49,202 nucleotides of DNA from Verrucomicrobiota bacterium. Lineage in GTDB: Bacteria; Verrucomicrobiota; Verrucomicrobiia; Limisphaerales; SXTU01. Below are positions 22,277 to 30,473 of this stretch, piece by piece. Each line of letters begins with the position of its first letter. Position 1 is the first letter of the stretch. The position numbers and the translations under genes were made by a program. Under the pieces are notes generated by a model that was given only the letters and a program-made list of their open reading frames with translations, had not been told where the DNA came from and searched no databases. Location: the NCBI GenBank assembly GCA_016871445.1, contig VHDH01000013.1:1-49202 (forward strand), written 5' to 3'.

Positions 22277-23238
22277 TACTCCTTCACGGCCACGACGAAC
22301 TGATTCGAGGTCGCCAAGCCCAACTTGATGCACAAGGTATCTAACGCAGTAAAGCCGCCGCTGAAGAGAATGTTCTTCAAGCTAATATGCCGCCATGGCC
22401 AACCGCCGGTTTGGACACAGTCCAATCCGAACTTCACGCGCAGGCTGATGATCCAGAAGCCGATGGACGGCAGGTAGCCGCGGTCAATGACCTTGAAGCC
22501 CGCTTCTTGCACGAGCTTGGTGAGCGAGGCTTGGTTGAACAGATGGAAGTGACGCGGGGTGTGAAAGCCGGCCCAGTAACTGCGTTGAAAGAGATCGAAG
22601 TCGAGGCCGCCGACGTTGGGCGTGTCAATGACGAGGAGCGCGCCAGGCTTTAGCTTGGGGCGCAGGTTTAAAAGCGCTTGGCGGGGATCGCGCAGGTGCT
22701 CGATGAGCTGGCGCATGAAGGCGAGATCGAAGCCGTCATTTGGCAAACTGGCCACGTCGGTCTCGATATTTCCCTCGCTGCACGCGACATTCAGATCCTT
22801 TGCCAAGGCGCGCGCGCGGTCGCTGAAGAGCAGGTCGAAGGCGGTGGCCTGCGCGCCGCAGTCAGCGTAGGCATCGCGGTAGGCGGCGATACGTTTCACG
22901 TCGCCGCAGCCGATGTCGATGAGGTTGGTGAACTTGCGCTCGCCCCAGCGCGCGCGGAAGTTGCGGGCGTCCTTGCCCATCTTCCAGCGGATGAGCTTGC
23001 TCTCGTGGAAGAGTGGGGAGTTGGGGTTGACCGTGTAATAGGTCGGCGGGTAAAGCGCAGCAACCTCTTCAGGCGCGGGAATGGGGTTGAGATAGACGTG
23101 GCCGCATTTCCAGCAGCGGACGATGTCGAACTCGCCGGGGCGGGCATGATACTCGCGATCATCAGTGCGAGAGACGAGCGTCCAGCCGCGTTCGCCGCAC
23201 ATTAGACAGGAACCGTCAGTGCCAGTGTTGGCAGGCAT
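22276..23238 (-). CDS. Class I SAM-dependent methyltransferase with N-terminal zinc ribbon
   Basis: 320 residues. The N-terminus has two CxxC pairs, CLMC and CWKC, 30 residues apart, forming a probable zinc ribbon. It is followed by a Rossmann-type methyltransferase domain: LIDIGCGDVKRIAAY (SAM-binding motif I), FDLAFMRQLIEHLRDP and PGALLVIDTPNVGG. This layout is common in methyltransferases of sugar, polyketide or cell-surface pathways, but the substrate cannot be told. The ATG at 23238 is chosen; an upstream TTG at 23280 would add 14 residues. It follows thrH on the same strand after 157 bases. Confidence 0.87.
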   Translation of the reverse strand: MPANTGTDGSCLMCGERGWTLVSRTDDREYHARPGEFDIVRCWKCGHVYLNPIPAPEEVAALYPPTYYTVNPNSPLFHESKLIRWKMGKDARNFRARWGERKFTNLIDIGCGDVKRIAAYRDAYADCGAQATAFDLLFSDRARALAKDLNVACSEGNIETDVASLPNDGFDLAFMRQLIEHLRDPRQALLNLRPKLKPGALLVIDTPNVGGLDFDLFQRSYWAGFHTPRHFHLFNQASLTKLVQEAGFKVIDRGYLPSIGFWIISLRVKFGLDCVQTGGWPWRHISLKNILFSGGFTALDTLCIKLGLATSNQFVVAVKE

Positions 23239-23395
23239 GAGGAAATCGTCAGTTTCTAACAGGCAGTTATCACCTGCCAAAGCGGGCGGCTGCCAAACTC
23301 ATTGAGGATAAAGAGCTCCGTGATCTTGTGCAGGTGGGCATAGGTCAAATTACGAGGGATAGTTCGCCGGGAGAGGTGAGCGTAAAAGCACCCAG

Positions 23396-24001
23396 TCAAG
23401 CCAACGCCTCCTTCAGGCGAGCCATCAGCTCGGCATGGGTTTCAAGCGCAGGAAACTGCGAAAACTCCCGCTTAACGTTGGCGGGCGCATGCAGCAGGAA
23501 GCCTTGGTCCGCCTGCACGAGCATCGCCGTATCGTTGTAGGAATCGCCGGCAGAGAGAACACGGTAGTTGAGCCGTTGCAGGGCGCGGACGGATTCGCGC
23601 TTCTGGTCTGGCATCCGCAGCTGATAACCAATAATGCGGTCGCGCTCCACGAGAAGCCGGTGACAGAAGAGGGTGGGCCAGCCAAGTTGGCGCATCAAGG
23701 GATGAGCGAACTGCTCGAATGTGTCACTGAGAATGATGACCTGTGTGAGCGTGCGCAGCTCATCGAGAAATTCCTTCCCGCCGGGCAACGGTCGGAGCGT
23801 TGCAATGACGGCCTGGATATCAGCGAGTTTGATGCCGTGCCGGTCAAGGATGCCGATGCGATAACGCATCAGTTTGTCATAGTTTGGCTCGTCGCGCGTG
23901 GTGCGGCGCAATTCGGTAATACCCGTCTTCTCGGCCACGGCGATCCAGATTTCTGGGACGAGGACGCCTTCCAAATCCAAAGTGACGATCGTCTGCTTCA
24001 C
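23396..24001 (-). CDS. thrH: ThrH: phosphoserine phosphatase / homoserine phosphotransferase
   Basis: 201 residues, HAD superfamily. The first motif reads LDLEGVLVPEIW, where LDLEGVL with Glu as the second acidic residue is the ThrH signature instead of the usual DxDxT/V. Motif II is IILSDTFEQF, and motif IV is LSAGDSYNDTAML. ThrH dephosphorylates phosphoserine and can transfer the phosphate to homoserine, linking serine and threonine synthesis. A GTG start at 24001 matches the family length; an in-frame GTG at 24079 would add 26 residues without a family match. It is divergent from the MMPL transporter across 155 bases and leads a minus-strand run of four genes. Confidence 0.88.
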   Translation of the reverse strand: MKQTIVTLDLEGVLVPEIWIAVAEKTGITELRRTTRDEPNYDKLMRYRIGILDRHGIKLADIQAVIATLRPLPGGKEFLDELRTLTQVIILSDTFEQFAHPLMRQLGWPTLFCHRLLVERDRIIGYQLRMPDQKRESVRALQRLNYRVLSAGDSYNDTAMLVQADQGFLLHAPANVKREFSQFPALETHAELMARLKEALA

Positions 24002-24156
24002 GGTGGAGGGAGATTGGCGGCAGGGCGAGCGGAAGTCGAGTGCCGGCGTGTCACCCAGCGCGATGCTGAGATTGGACACCGAGCGGGTGTTCGGTGCATC
24101 ATCTTGGTCAGAATTCGAACCGGCCAGTGCCCACTGAAGCGCCTAAACCATCGCCC

Positions 24157-26826
24157 ATGCAACGCCTGCTCACTCGGCTGGCGGACGCGGTATATTTGTA
24201 TCCGCGCGCGTTCTTATATCCGCAGGTGGCGCTATTCTGCGTGTGCTTGATCTACACGGTGCGGCACCTCGATTTCCATACCAACCGCAACGACCTCGTA
24301 GGCTCAGACAAGAAGTATCACCAAAACTTCCTCGCGTTCAAAAAAGAGTTCCCCGGTCAGGATGACCTGGTGGTCATCGTCGAGAGTGACCGGCAGGACA
24401 AGAACCGGCAGTTCGTCGAGCGGCTTGGTGCACGGCTAGAGGCAGAGACAAACCTCTTCACAGATGTTTTCTACAAGGGCGACCTCAAGCTAATGGGCAG
24501 CAAGGCCCTCCTGTTCGTGCCGCAGGCCGACCTTCTGGAGTTAGAAAAGAAGGTCAAGGACTACCAGCCGTTCATTAACAACTTCTCGCAGGCGACGAAC
24601 CTAGTTTCGCTCTTCACCATTCTTAATCGCCAGTTTCGCACCGCGAAGCAGGAGGCGAATGCGGAGAACGAGTCCATGCTCGGCGCGCTGCCGGCGCTAG
24701 AGCGTATTGTAAACGAGGCGCGTGCGGGCCTGCAACGGCCCGGCCGGCCACCATCGCCGGGCGTGAGCGCGCTCTTCGGAGGCGGGCCTGAGGCCGAGCG
24801 CGAGATGTATGTAACCTTCGGCAACGGCCGAATGTATCTCGTGACCGCGCACGCGAAGCGGGAGGATCTAAACGGTGCCGCTGTGGAGCGACTGCGCGCA
24901 CTGGTGGCGGAAACGCAGCGTGAAGTGCCGGGCGTAAACGTGGGCATCACGGGCGAGCCGGTGCTGGAGTTTGACGAAATGGCGCAATCGCAAGTGGACA
25001 CCACGCTGGCGACCATCGTGGCACTGGTGTTGGTGCTCATCATCTTCATCTACGGCTATGCAGAAACGGGCCGGCCACTCAAGGCTACCGCGGTGTTAAT
25101 TGTTGGTCTGGCTTATACGATGGGCTACACGACGCTGACGGTCGGACACCTGAACATTCTGACCATTACGTTCGCTCCAATGTTAGTGGGGCTAGCGATT
25201 GATTTTGGCGCGCATCTGATAGCGCGGTTCGAGGAGGAATTGCGGCATGGTAAGTCTGAGCGTGAAGCCATCACGCTGGCGATGGTCAACACAGGCCAAG
25301 GCATCTTCACTGGCGCGGCCACGACCGCGGCGGCGTTCTTCGCAATGGGGATCACAAATTTCAAGGGCATCCAGGAGATGGGCATTATTGCCGGCGGCGG
25401 CCTCATTGTCTGCCTCTTGCCGATGATGACGCTGCTACCGGTGCTGTTGATACGCGGTCGGCAGAACGTGATTGACCGTACCACACCACCAGTGGACCGC
25501 CGCGGGCAAATCGAGCGCCTATGGCTAAACCGGCCAGGCGCGGTGCTAGCGGTGACGGCGGGCCTGTGTGCGTTGAGCGCGGCGCGGCTGGGTCGGGTTC
25601 AGTTCGATTATAACCTCCTGAATATGCAGTCCGCCGGGCTACCGGCCGTGGTCTTCGAGCACAAGCTCATCAACACGGCGTCAAACTCCGTGCTGTTTGG
25701 CGCGGTGGTAGCGGCGGACCTCGAGCAAGCGGCTCGGCTTGAACGACAACTCACCAACCTGACCACCGTTGCAAATGTGCGCTCAATGAGCCAGTTCCTC
25801 GCCGAGGAGACCACTCAGAAGCTCGCGCTTATCCGGCAGATCAAGGCCGACGCTGGGACGGTGAAATTTGCCCCGCTTGACCCGCAGCCGCCGAAAGTGC
25901 CGGAGCTATTGCAGGTGCTGTTCTCGTTCCAAGGCTTTGTCGGCGCGGCGGAGGACGTGGTGCGGAAGGAGGGAGATGCGAAGCTGGCGGAACAGTTCAA
26001 GTCGCTGAAGGGCGCGCTCCAAGCTTGGCGAACCGCGCTGGTTGCCACGCCCGCCGAGCAGGCCGCGCGGCAGTTGGCGCTATACCAGCAAGCGCTGCTG
26101 GAGGACTTAGCGGAAACGTTCACCACGCTCGCCAACCAGCAAGCCAGCCCGCTGCGGCCGGAGGATCTGCCGGACGCGCTGCGCAACCGCTTCATCGGAG
26201 TGACGGGCAAGTATCTGCTGCAAGTCTATCCCAAGACCGACGTATGGCAGCGTGCGCCGCAGGAGGCCTTCGTGAAGGAACTGCGCACCGTGGACCCGAA
26301 CGTGACCGGCACACCCGTGCAACTCCTCGAATACACCACCCTGCTCAAGGACAGCTACGTAAAGGCCGCGTGGTATGCGACAGCGGCCATCGCCGTGATG
26401 GTGCTGCTGCATTTCCGGTCAATCGTACACGTGGTGTTGGCGCTGCTGCCAGTGGCTGTTGGGACTTTGTGGATGGTCGGCTTCATGGGCTGGGTTGGCA
26501 TTCCCTTCAACCCGGCGAACATCATGACCCTGCCGCTCGTAGTGGGTATTGGAGTGACCAACGGCATTCACATCCTCAATCGCTTCGGCGAGGAGAAAAA
26601 ACCCTCCCTTCTGGCCCGCAGCACCGGCCTTGCCGTCCTAGTGTCCGGCCTGACGACCATTGCGGGCTTCGGCAGCCTCATCCTAGCGAAACATCAGGGC
26701 ATCGAAAGCCTAGGCTATGTGATGGCTGTAGGTACAGCTACCTGCATGGTGGCGGCGCTAACCTTGCTCCCGGCGGTGTTGCAACTGCTGCTAAAACTGG
26801 GCTGGCTTAAAGAAAAGGCCCAGTGA
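24157..26826 (+). CDS. MMPL family RND transporter
   Basis: 889 residues with the internal duplication of RND proteins. One membrane helix (about 20-36) is followed by a periplasmic domain (to about 280), a cluster of helices (about 283-433), a further helix near 461, a second periplasmic domain (to about 734) and a last cluster of helices (about 734-885). The layout resembles hopanoid-associated HpnN and other MMPL lipid exporters, which move lipids from the inner to the outer membrane. The charged pair GLAIDFGAHLIARFEEE in the first cluster fits the proton-relay region. The start at 24157 is favoured over an earlier in-frame start at 24094. The next gene, a repeat protein of unknown family, follows 225 bases later. 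Confidence 0.9.
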   Translation: MQRLLTRLADAVYLYPRAFLYPQVALFCVCLIYTVRHLDFHTNRNDLVGSDKKYHQNFLAFKKEFPGQDDLVVIVESDRQDKNRQFVERLGARLEAETNLFTDVFYKGDLKLMGSKALLFVPQADLLELEKKVKDYQPFINNFSQATNLVSLFTILNRQFRTAKQEANAENESMLGALPALERIVNEARAGLQRPGRPPSPGVSALFGGGPEAEREMYVTFGNGRMYLVTAHAKREDLNGAAVERLRALVAETQREVPGVNVGITGEPVLEFDEMAQSQVDTTLATIVALVLVLIIFIYGYAETGRPLKATAVLIVGLAYTMGYTTLTVGHLNILTITFAPMLVGLAIDFGAHLIARFEEELRHGKSEREAITLAMVNTGQGIFTGAATTAAAFFAMGITNFKGIQEMGIIAGGGLIVCLLPMMTLLPVLLIRGRQNVIDRTTPPVDRRGQIERLWLNRPGAVLAVTAGLCALSAARLGRVQFDYNLLNMQSAGLPAVVFEHKLINTASNSVLFGAVVAADLEQAARLERQLTNLTTVANVRSMSQFLAEETTQKLALIRQIKADAGTVKFAPLDPQPPKVPELLQVLFSFQGFVGAAEDVVRKEGDAKLAEQFKSLKGALQAWRTALVATPAEQAARQLALYQQALLEDLAETFTTLANQQASPLRPEDLPDALRNRFIGVTGKYLLQVYPKTDVWQRAPQEAFVKELRTVDPNVTGTPVQLLEYTTLLKDSYVKAAWYATAAIAVMVLLHFRSIVHVVLALLPVAVGTLWMVGFMGWVGIPFNPANIMTLPLVVGIGVTNGIHILNRFGEEKKPSLLARSTGLAVLVSGLTTIAGFGSLILAKHQGIESLGYVMAVGTATCMVAALTLLPAVLQLLLKLGWLKEKAQ

Positions 26827-26851
26827 CGAGAATGCACCCTCATCACTGGGC
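26818..26851 (+). other. Hairpin spanning the MMPL stop codon
   Basis: GCCCAGTGA (26818-26826) pairs perfectly with TCACTGGGC (26843-26851) around a 16-base loop. The last three bases of the first arm are the TGA stop. No U-tract follows. The strongest member of the stop-codon hairpin group. Confidence 0.65.
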
Positions 26852-27051
26852 TGTGAGGAACCGAGGTCAAATGGAACCTCAACCAACTGACAAATAAACT
26901 TAATTGCTTGTGAATAAATGTCAAATACGCAATTTGCCTGATTAATGCACTCAACGATAACGATATTGAAGGGCTAAGCCGGCTGGGTTCAACGTTCTTG
27001 CTGAGCGGGCAAACTTGACCCCAAACCCCGCGCTCTTACCATCTCAACTGC

Positions 27052-28533
27052 TTGGTTTACACCGCCAATAATTCTCTAAAGGGGGCACTGGAATCCTCGC
27101 AAAGAATCGGAATACGATTCTCACGCTTGTCAGCGCTGGCTTGTCTGCTGTTTACAGCTTTCCGGCTCCTCGCCGCCGAGTGGACCGCCGGTCCGTTTGC
27201 GCACGAGTTTTCGCTTACCCTCGCCACGGGCACTCGCGAGGAATGGCTAGGGCCGCTCTACTACCGCGAGGTTTCCGACGGCCAGATGACTTGGGCCATG
27301 CCCCCGTTTTTCTCTCGCACGGTTAAGCCCGACGTGGAAATGGAGGAATACGATTTCCTTTATCCGTTGCTCTCCTACGACCGCTTTGGGGAGGAATACC
27401 GCTGGCACCTCTTTCAACTCCTGAACTTCTCCGGTGGCCGACAGCAGGACGACCAAGCCGTGGACAAGTTCACGATTTTCCCCTTCTACTTCCAGGGTCG
27501 GTCCGCCGATCCCGCTCACAACTACACCGCGCTCCTGCCCTTCTGGGGCACGCTCAAGAACCGCTTGCTCCGGGACGAGATTAAATTGCGCCTCTTTCCG
27601 TTATACTCCCGCACGGTCAAACGTGATGTGGTGACGGAGAACTACTTGTTCCCCTTTGTGCATCTGCGCCACGGTCCCAAACTCGACGGCTGGCAGTTCT
27701 GGCCGCTCATGGGCCATGAGCACCGCGATCCCTCCATCGGCACCAACTATCTCGGCCTCGAACAGCTTACCCCGGGCCACGACCGCCTCTTCATCGCGTG
27801 GCCGTTCTTCTTTAACCAACACAATGGCATTGGCTCGACGAATCCCGTTCATTACCACGCCCTGCTGCCACTCTACAGCCATCAACGTTCACCCAGCCGG
27901 GATTCCTCCACCTACGCTTGGCCATTTCTAACCTTTACCGATGACCGGGAAAACCGTTACCGCGAGTGGAACCTGCCCTGGCCCTTCATTGGTTTCGCGC
28001 GCGGCGAGGGCAAGCATATGAACCGCGTTTGGCCCTTTTACAGCCACGCAACTAATGCGGTGCTCACCAGCCACTTCATTCTCTGGCCGCTCTATAAATA
28101 CAACCGCGCTCAAGCCGCGCCGCTTGACCGCGAACGCACGCGCTGGCTGATCTACCTCTACAGCGACACGGTCGAGCGCAACACCGCCACTGGCCAATCA
28201 AAGAGCCGAGTCGACCTTTGGCCGCTGTTCAGCGCGCGGCGCGAACTCGATGGGCGCGAGCGCTTCCAACTCCTGGCCTTAATGGAGCCTCTGGTGCCCG
28301 GTAACAAGTCCATCGAACGTAACTGGTCGCCTGTCTGGTCGCTTTATCGCCAGGAGAAAAACCCAGGCACTGGCATGCAAAGCGGCTCGCTGCTCTGGAA
28401 CCTCGCACGTTGGGAGAGTAGCCCGACGAACTCCCGCGCCGCTTTCTTTTTTGGCACAGCGAAGCGCGAAAGGAACGAACACGGCACTCGTTGGCGGTGG
28501 TTTGATTGGAGCGCGCCGTCGTCGGCGAAGTGA
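27052..28533 (+). CDS. Secreted protein with about 14 Pro-aromatic repeats, family unknown
   Basis: 493 residues from a TTG at 27052; a TTG at 27127 would also leave a signal sequence, and no early ATG exists. A hydrophobic signal-like stretch (about 26-42, ending LLAAEW) precedes a mature part with a short motif repeated about 14 times at 15-40 residue spacing: an aromatic or aliphatic residue, Pro, Phe or Leu, then an aromatic. Examples are WPFFFN, FPLYSR, LPLYSH, WPFYSH and WPLYKY. Trp, Tyr and Phe content is very high. This suggests a repetitive beta structure, perhaps a beta-barrel or solenoid in the outer membrane or periplasm. It lies 225 bases after the MMPL transporter. I do not recognise a named family. 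Confidence 0.8.
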   Translation: MVYTANNSLKGALESSQRIGIRFSRLSALACLLFTAFRLLAAEWTAGPFAHEFSLTLATGTREEWLGPLYYREVSDGQMTWAMPPFFSRTVKPDVEMEEYDFLYPLLSYDRFGEEYRWHLFQLLNFSGGRQQDDQAVDKFTIFPFYFQGRSADPAHNYTALLPFWGTLKNRLLRDEIKLRLFPLYSRTVKRDVVTENYLFPFVHLRHGPKLDGWQFWPLMGHEHRDPSIGTNYLGLEQLTPGHDRLFIAWPFFFNQHNGIGSTNPVHYHALLPLYSHQRSPSRDSSTYAWPFLTFTDDRENRYREWNLPWPFIGFARGEGKHMNRVWPFYSHATNAVLTSHFILWPLYKYNRAQAAPLDRERTRWLIYLYSDTVERNTATGQSKSRVDLWPLFSARRELDGRERFQLLALMEPLVPGNKSIERNWSPVWSLYRQEKNPGTGMQSGSLLWNLARWESSPTNSRAAFFFGTAKRERNEHGTRWRWFDWSAPSSAK

Positions 28534-28807
28534 CCGCTTGGATTGAGAACAGGTTGTAAAACGCGATTAGTCGCAAAAGAGTAATTCCGGTTCGTGAGCC
28601 TGTTACTGATCGCGCCGCGGTCGATGTTGCCGTTTTGGGCTGTCGGAATCGTATCCCTTACAAGTCCGGCAGGATTTTCCGAACACAGTTTTCAACACTT
28701 CATGAGTGCGGCAATTCGGCGGTCTGCGAAACCATCGCTTCACCGCGCTCTGCAGGAGCTTTAGCGAAACGTTGTTTGTGCTGAGAGAAATAAATACCAA
28801 TCGGCGA

Positions 28808-30289
28808 TCAGACGGTCGGCGGCGTGGCTACGAGGCGCTTGCTATCCGTGGCCAGTTCAATATCGGCGTGGTTGGCGGCACGCCAGCGCGTGGCGGCTTT
28901 GAACCAGGCCTCCGCCGCTAGTTCGCACTTCATCTCGAATAACCGAGGCGAGACGTCGTCGCGCCGAACCGCGATCTCGATGCCCGTGATGTCCGAACCT
29001 TGGAAATCGTGGCGTTTCCATTCTAACTCCTCCCCGTCCGCGATTCCAGCCGCGCGCCAAACCAACCGGCCAGCGTGCAATTGCAACCGCACCTCGGCCA
29101 GTTCGAGCTTTTCGGCGATAAAGACAAAGTTACCCCATAGCGCCTCAGGCGTCGGGCAGCGCTCGGCTTCCATCTCCAGCCACTGCGCCAGCAGCATGGT
29201 GTAACGCGACTCGCGCCGCATGTCCTGCATCTCTCGCCAGAAGGTCCGCAGCGAATACCGCGACGACGCCAGCCCGAACGAATGCACGATGTAAATGACC
29301 ACCAGAAAGCACAAGCCGAGGAATAACGGCACCAGCCGCCCCTGCGACCAGAAAACACCAAAAGCCATCAGCAGAAACAACAGCGAGAGCACATACAGCA
29401 TCAGCAAAGTGCGCCGGTGGGAGAAACCGAACTCAACTAAACGGTGGTGGATGTGCCGGCGGTCCGGCCGGAAGACCGGCAGACCTTTGAGCGCGCGGCG
29501 CACAATCGCCAACGACACGTCAATAATCGGCAATGCGAGAGCGAATACAGGGGCCACCAACGCGGCCGCCACAGTGCCCTTGTTCGACGAGACTAGGGTC
29601 AACCCGCCAATCAAGAACCCAAGGAAGTAAGCGCCGCCGTCGCCCATGTAGATTCGCGCCGGCGGAAAGTTGAAGTAGAGAAAACCTGCCAAAACCCCAA
29701 TCATGCCCACCGACAGCGCCAGCATGAACGAGGAACTACCCTTGCTGGCGTGCGCCAACAACAACATAAGCATGAGACTGATGCCGCCCGCCAGCCCGTC
29801 GATCCCGTCGATGATGTTGATTAGATTAGTTAGTGCCACCAGCCACAGTATCGCCGCCAGCAGGCCACTCAAGGAACCGAGGGGCAGACTGGCACCGGTC
29901 AGCGGATTGGTGACGTTTTCGAGCGTGAGCCCGCTCCCAGCCACCACGCCGCTAATGAGGATCTGGCCCAGCAGCTTCATTCGGGCGCCGATCGGCGTGA
30001 GATCGTCCAACAACCCCAAGCCGAACATCGCCAATGAACCCAACAGCACGATCATTGTCTCGTGAGTAACGGCCTCCGCGCTCAAATATGCCGCCCCCAG
30101 CACGCTAGCTACAAATCCCCCCGCCAGAGCCACGCCCCCGAACCGGGGCACCGGGGCCGAACCGCCTTGGTGAAAGCACTTGTCCCGCAGCCAGCCCATG
30201 CGGCGGCAACTCGCCAAGATCAACGGAATCAGACCCCATGCGACCAGCAATCCCAGCAATCCGCATGCGACAATGGATGTGATTGACAT
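28808..30289 (-). CDS. WecA/MraY-type undecaprenyl-phosphate phosphosugar transferase
   Basis: 493 residues. The first 345 residues hold about 11 membrane helices and the family's cytoplasmic motifs: GLLDDLTPIG (DD at 95-96), NLINIIDGIDGLAGG (D161, D164), YMGDGGAYFLG (D217) and DRRHIHHRL (from 276). It transfers a sugar-1-phosphate, probably GlcNAc-1-phosphate, to undecaprenyl phosphate to start synthesis of O-antigen, teichoic-acid-like or exopolysaccharide chains. Residues about 346-493 are an extra soluble domain not found in E. coli WecA (367 residues), with charged helices and a beta-rich part. The start at 30289 (ATG) is preferred to a TTG at 30304. It diverges from the spermidine synthase-like gene. 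Confidence 0.92.
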   Translation of the reverse strand: MSITSIVACGLLGLLVAWGLIPLILASCRRMGWLRDKCFHQGGSAPVPRFGGVALAGGFVASVLGAAYLSAEAVTHETMIVLLGSLAMFGLGLLDDLTPIGARMKLLGQILISGVVAGSGLTLENVTNPLTGASLPLGSLSGLLAAILWLVALTNLINIIDGIDGLAGGISLMLMLLLAHASKGSSSFMLALSVGMIGVLAGFLYFNFPPARIYMGDGGAYFLGFLIGGLTLVSSNKGTVAAALVAPVFALALPIIDVSLAIVRRALKGLPVFRPDRRHIHHRLVEFGFSHRRTLLMLYVLSLLFLLMAFGVFWSQGRLVPLFLGLCFLVVIYIVHSFGLASSRYSLRTFWREMQDMRRESRYTMLLAQWLEMEAERCPTPEALWGNFVFIAEKLELAEVRLQLHAGRLVWRAAGIADGEELEWKRHDFQGSDITGIEIAVRRDDVSPRLFEMKCELAAEAWFKAATRWRAANHADIELATDSKRLVATPPTV

Positions 30290-30473
30290 GAGCGCCGTGG
30301 TCAACTGCCGCTGCGGCGGCTGTTAGAAGGCCAAAGGGACTAACGCACAGTGCGGGACGGAACAAAAGCTTAAATATCGCTGGCGGCTGGCCACATTCTC
30401 CTTTTCAAGCCCTCGCAAAGCCTCATTCTCCGCCAAACTTTCCGCCTGCCCATAATGCCGGCGGGCTTTTGCC

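Noticed and set aside
23262-23278. GGCAG/CTGCC small hairpin near the methyltransferase start
   Set aside because: Five base pairs only, and no clear link with either start; may be chance.
26908-26925. TTGTGAA half-site before the Pro-aromatic repeat gene, like half a Rex operator
   Set aside because: The second half (TGTCAAA) does not match the inverted repeat required for Rex binding.
26827-27051. A/T-richer stretch between the MMPL and repeat genes as a possible promoter
   Set aside because: A TTGACC near 27015 has no good -10 at standard spacing; promoter rules of this group are not known well enough.
28534-28807. Possible small gene or RNA in the gap between the repeat protein and the WecA-type gene
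   Set aside because: Small frames here have no signal, family or start context; no stable long RNA fold was evident by eye. I see nothing supportable.
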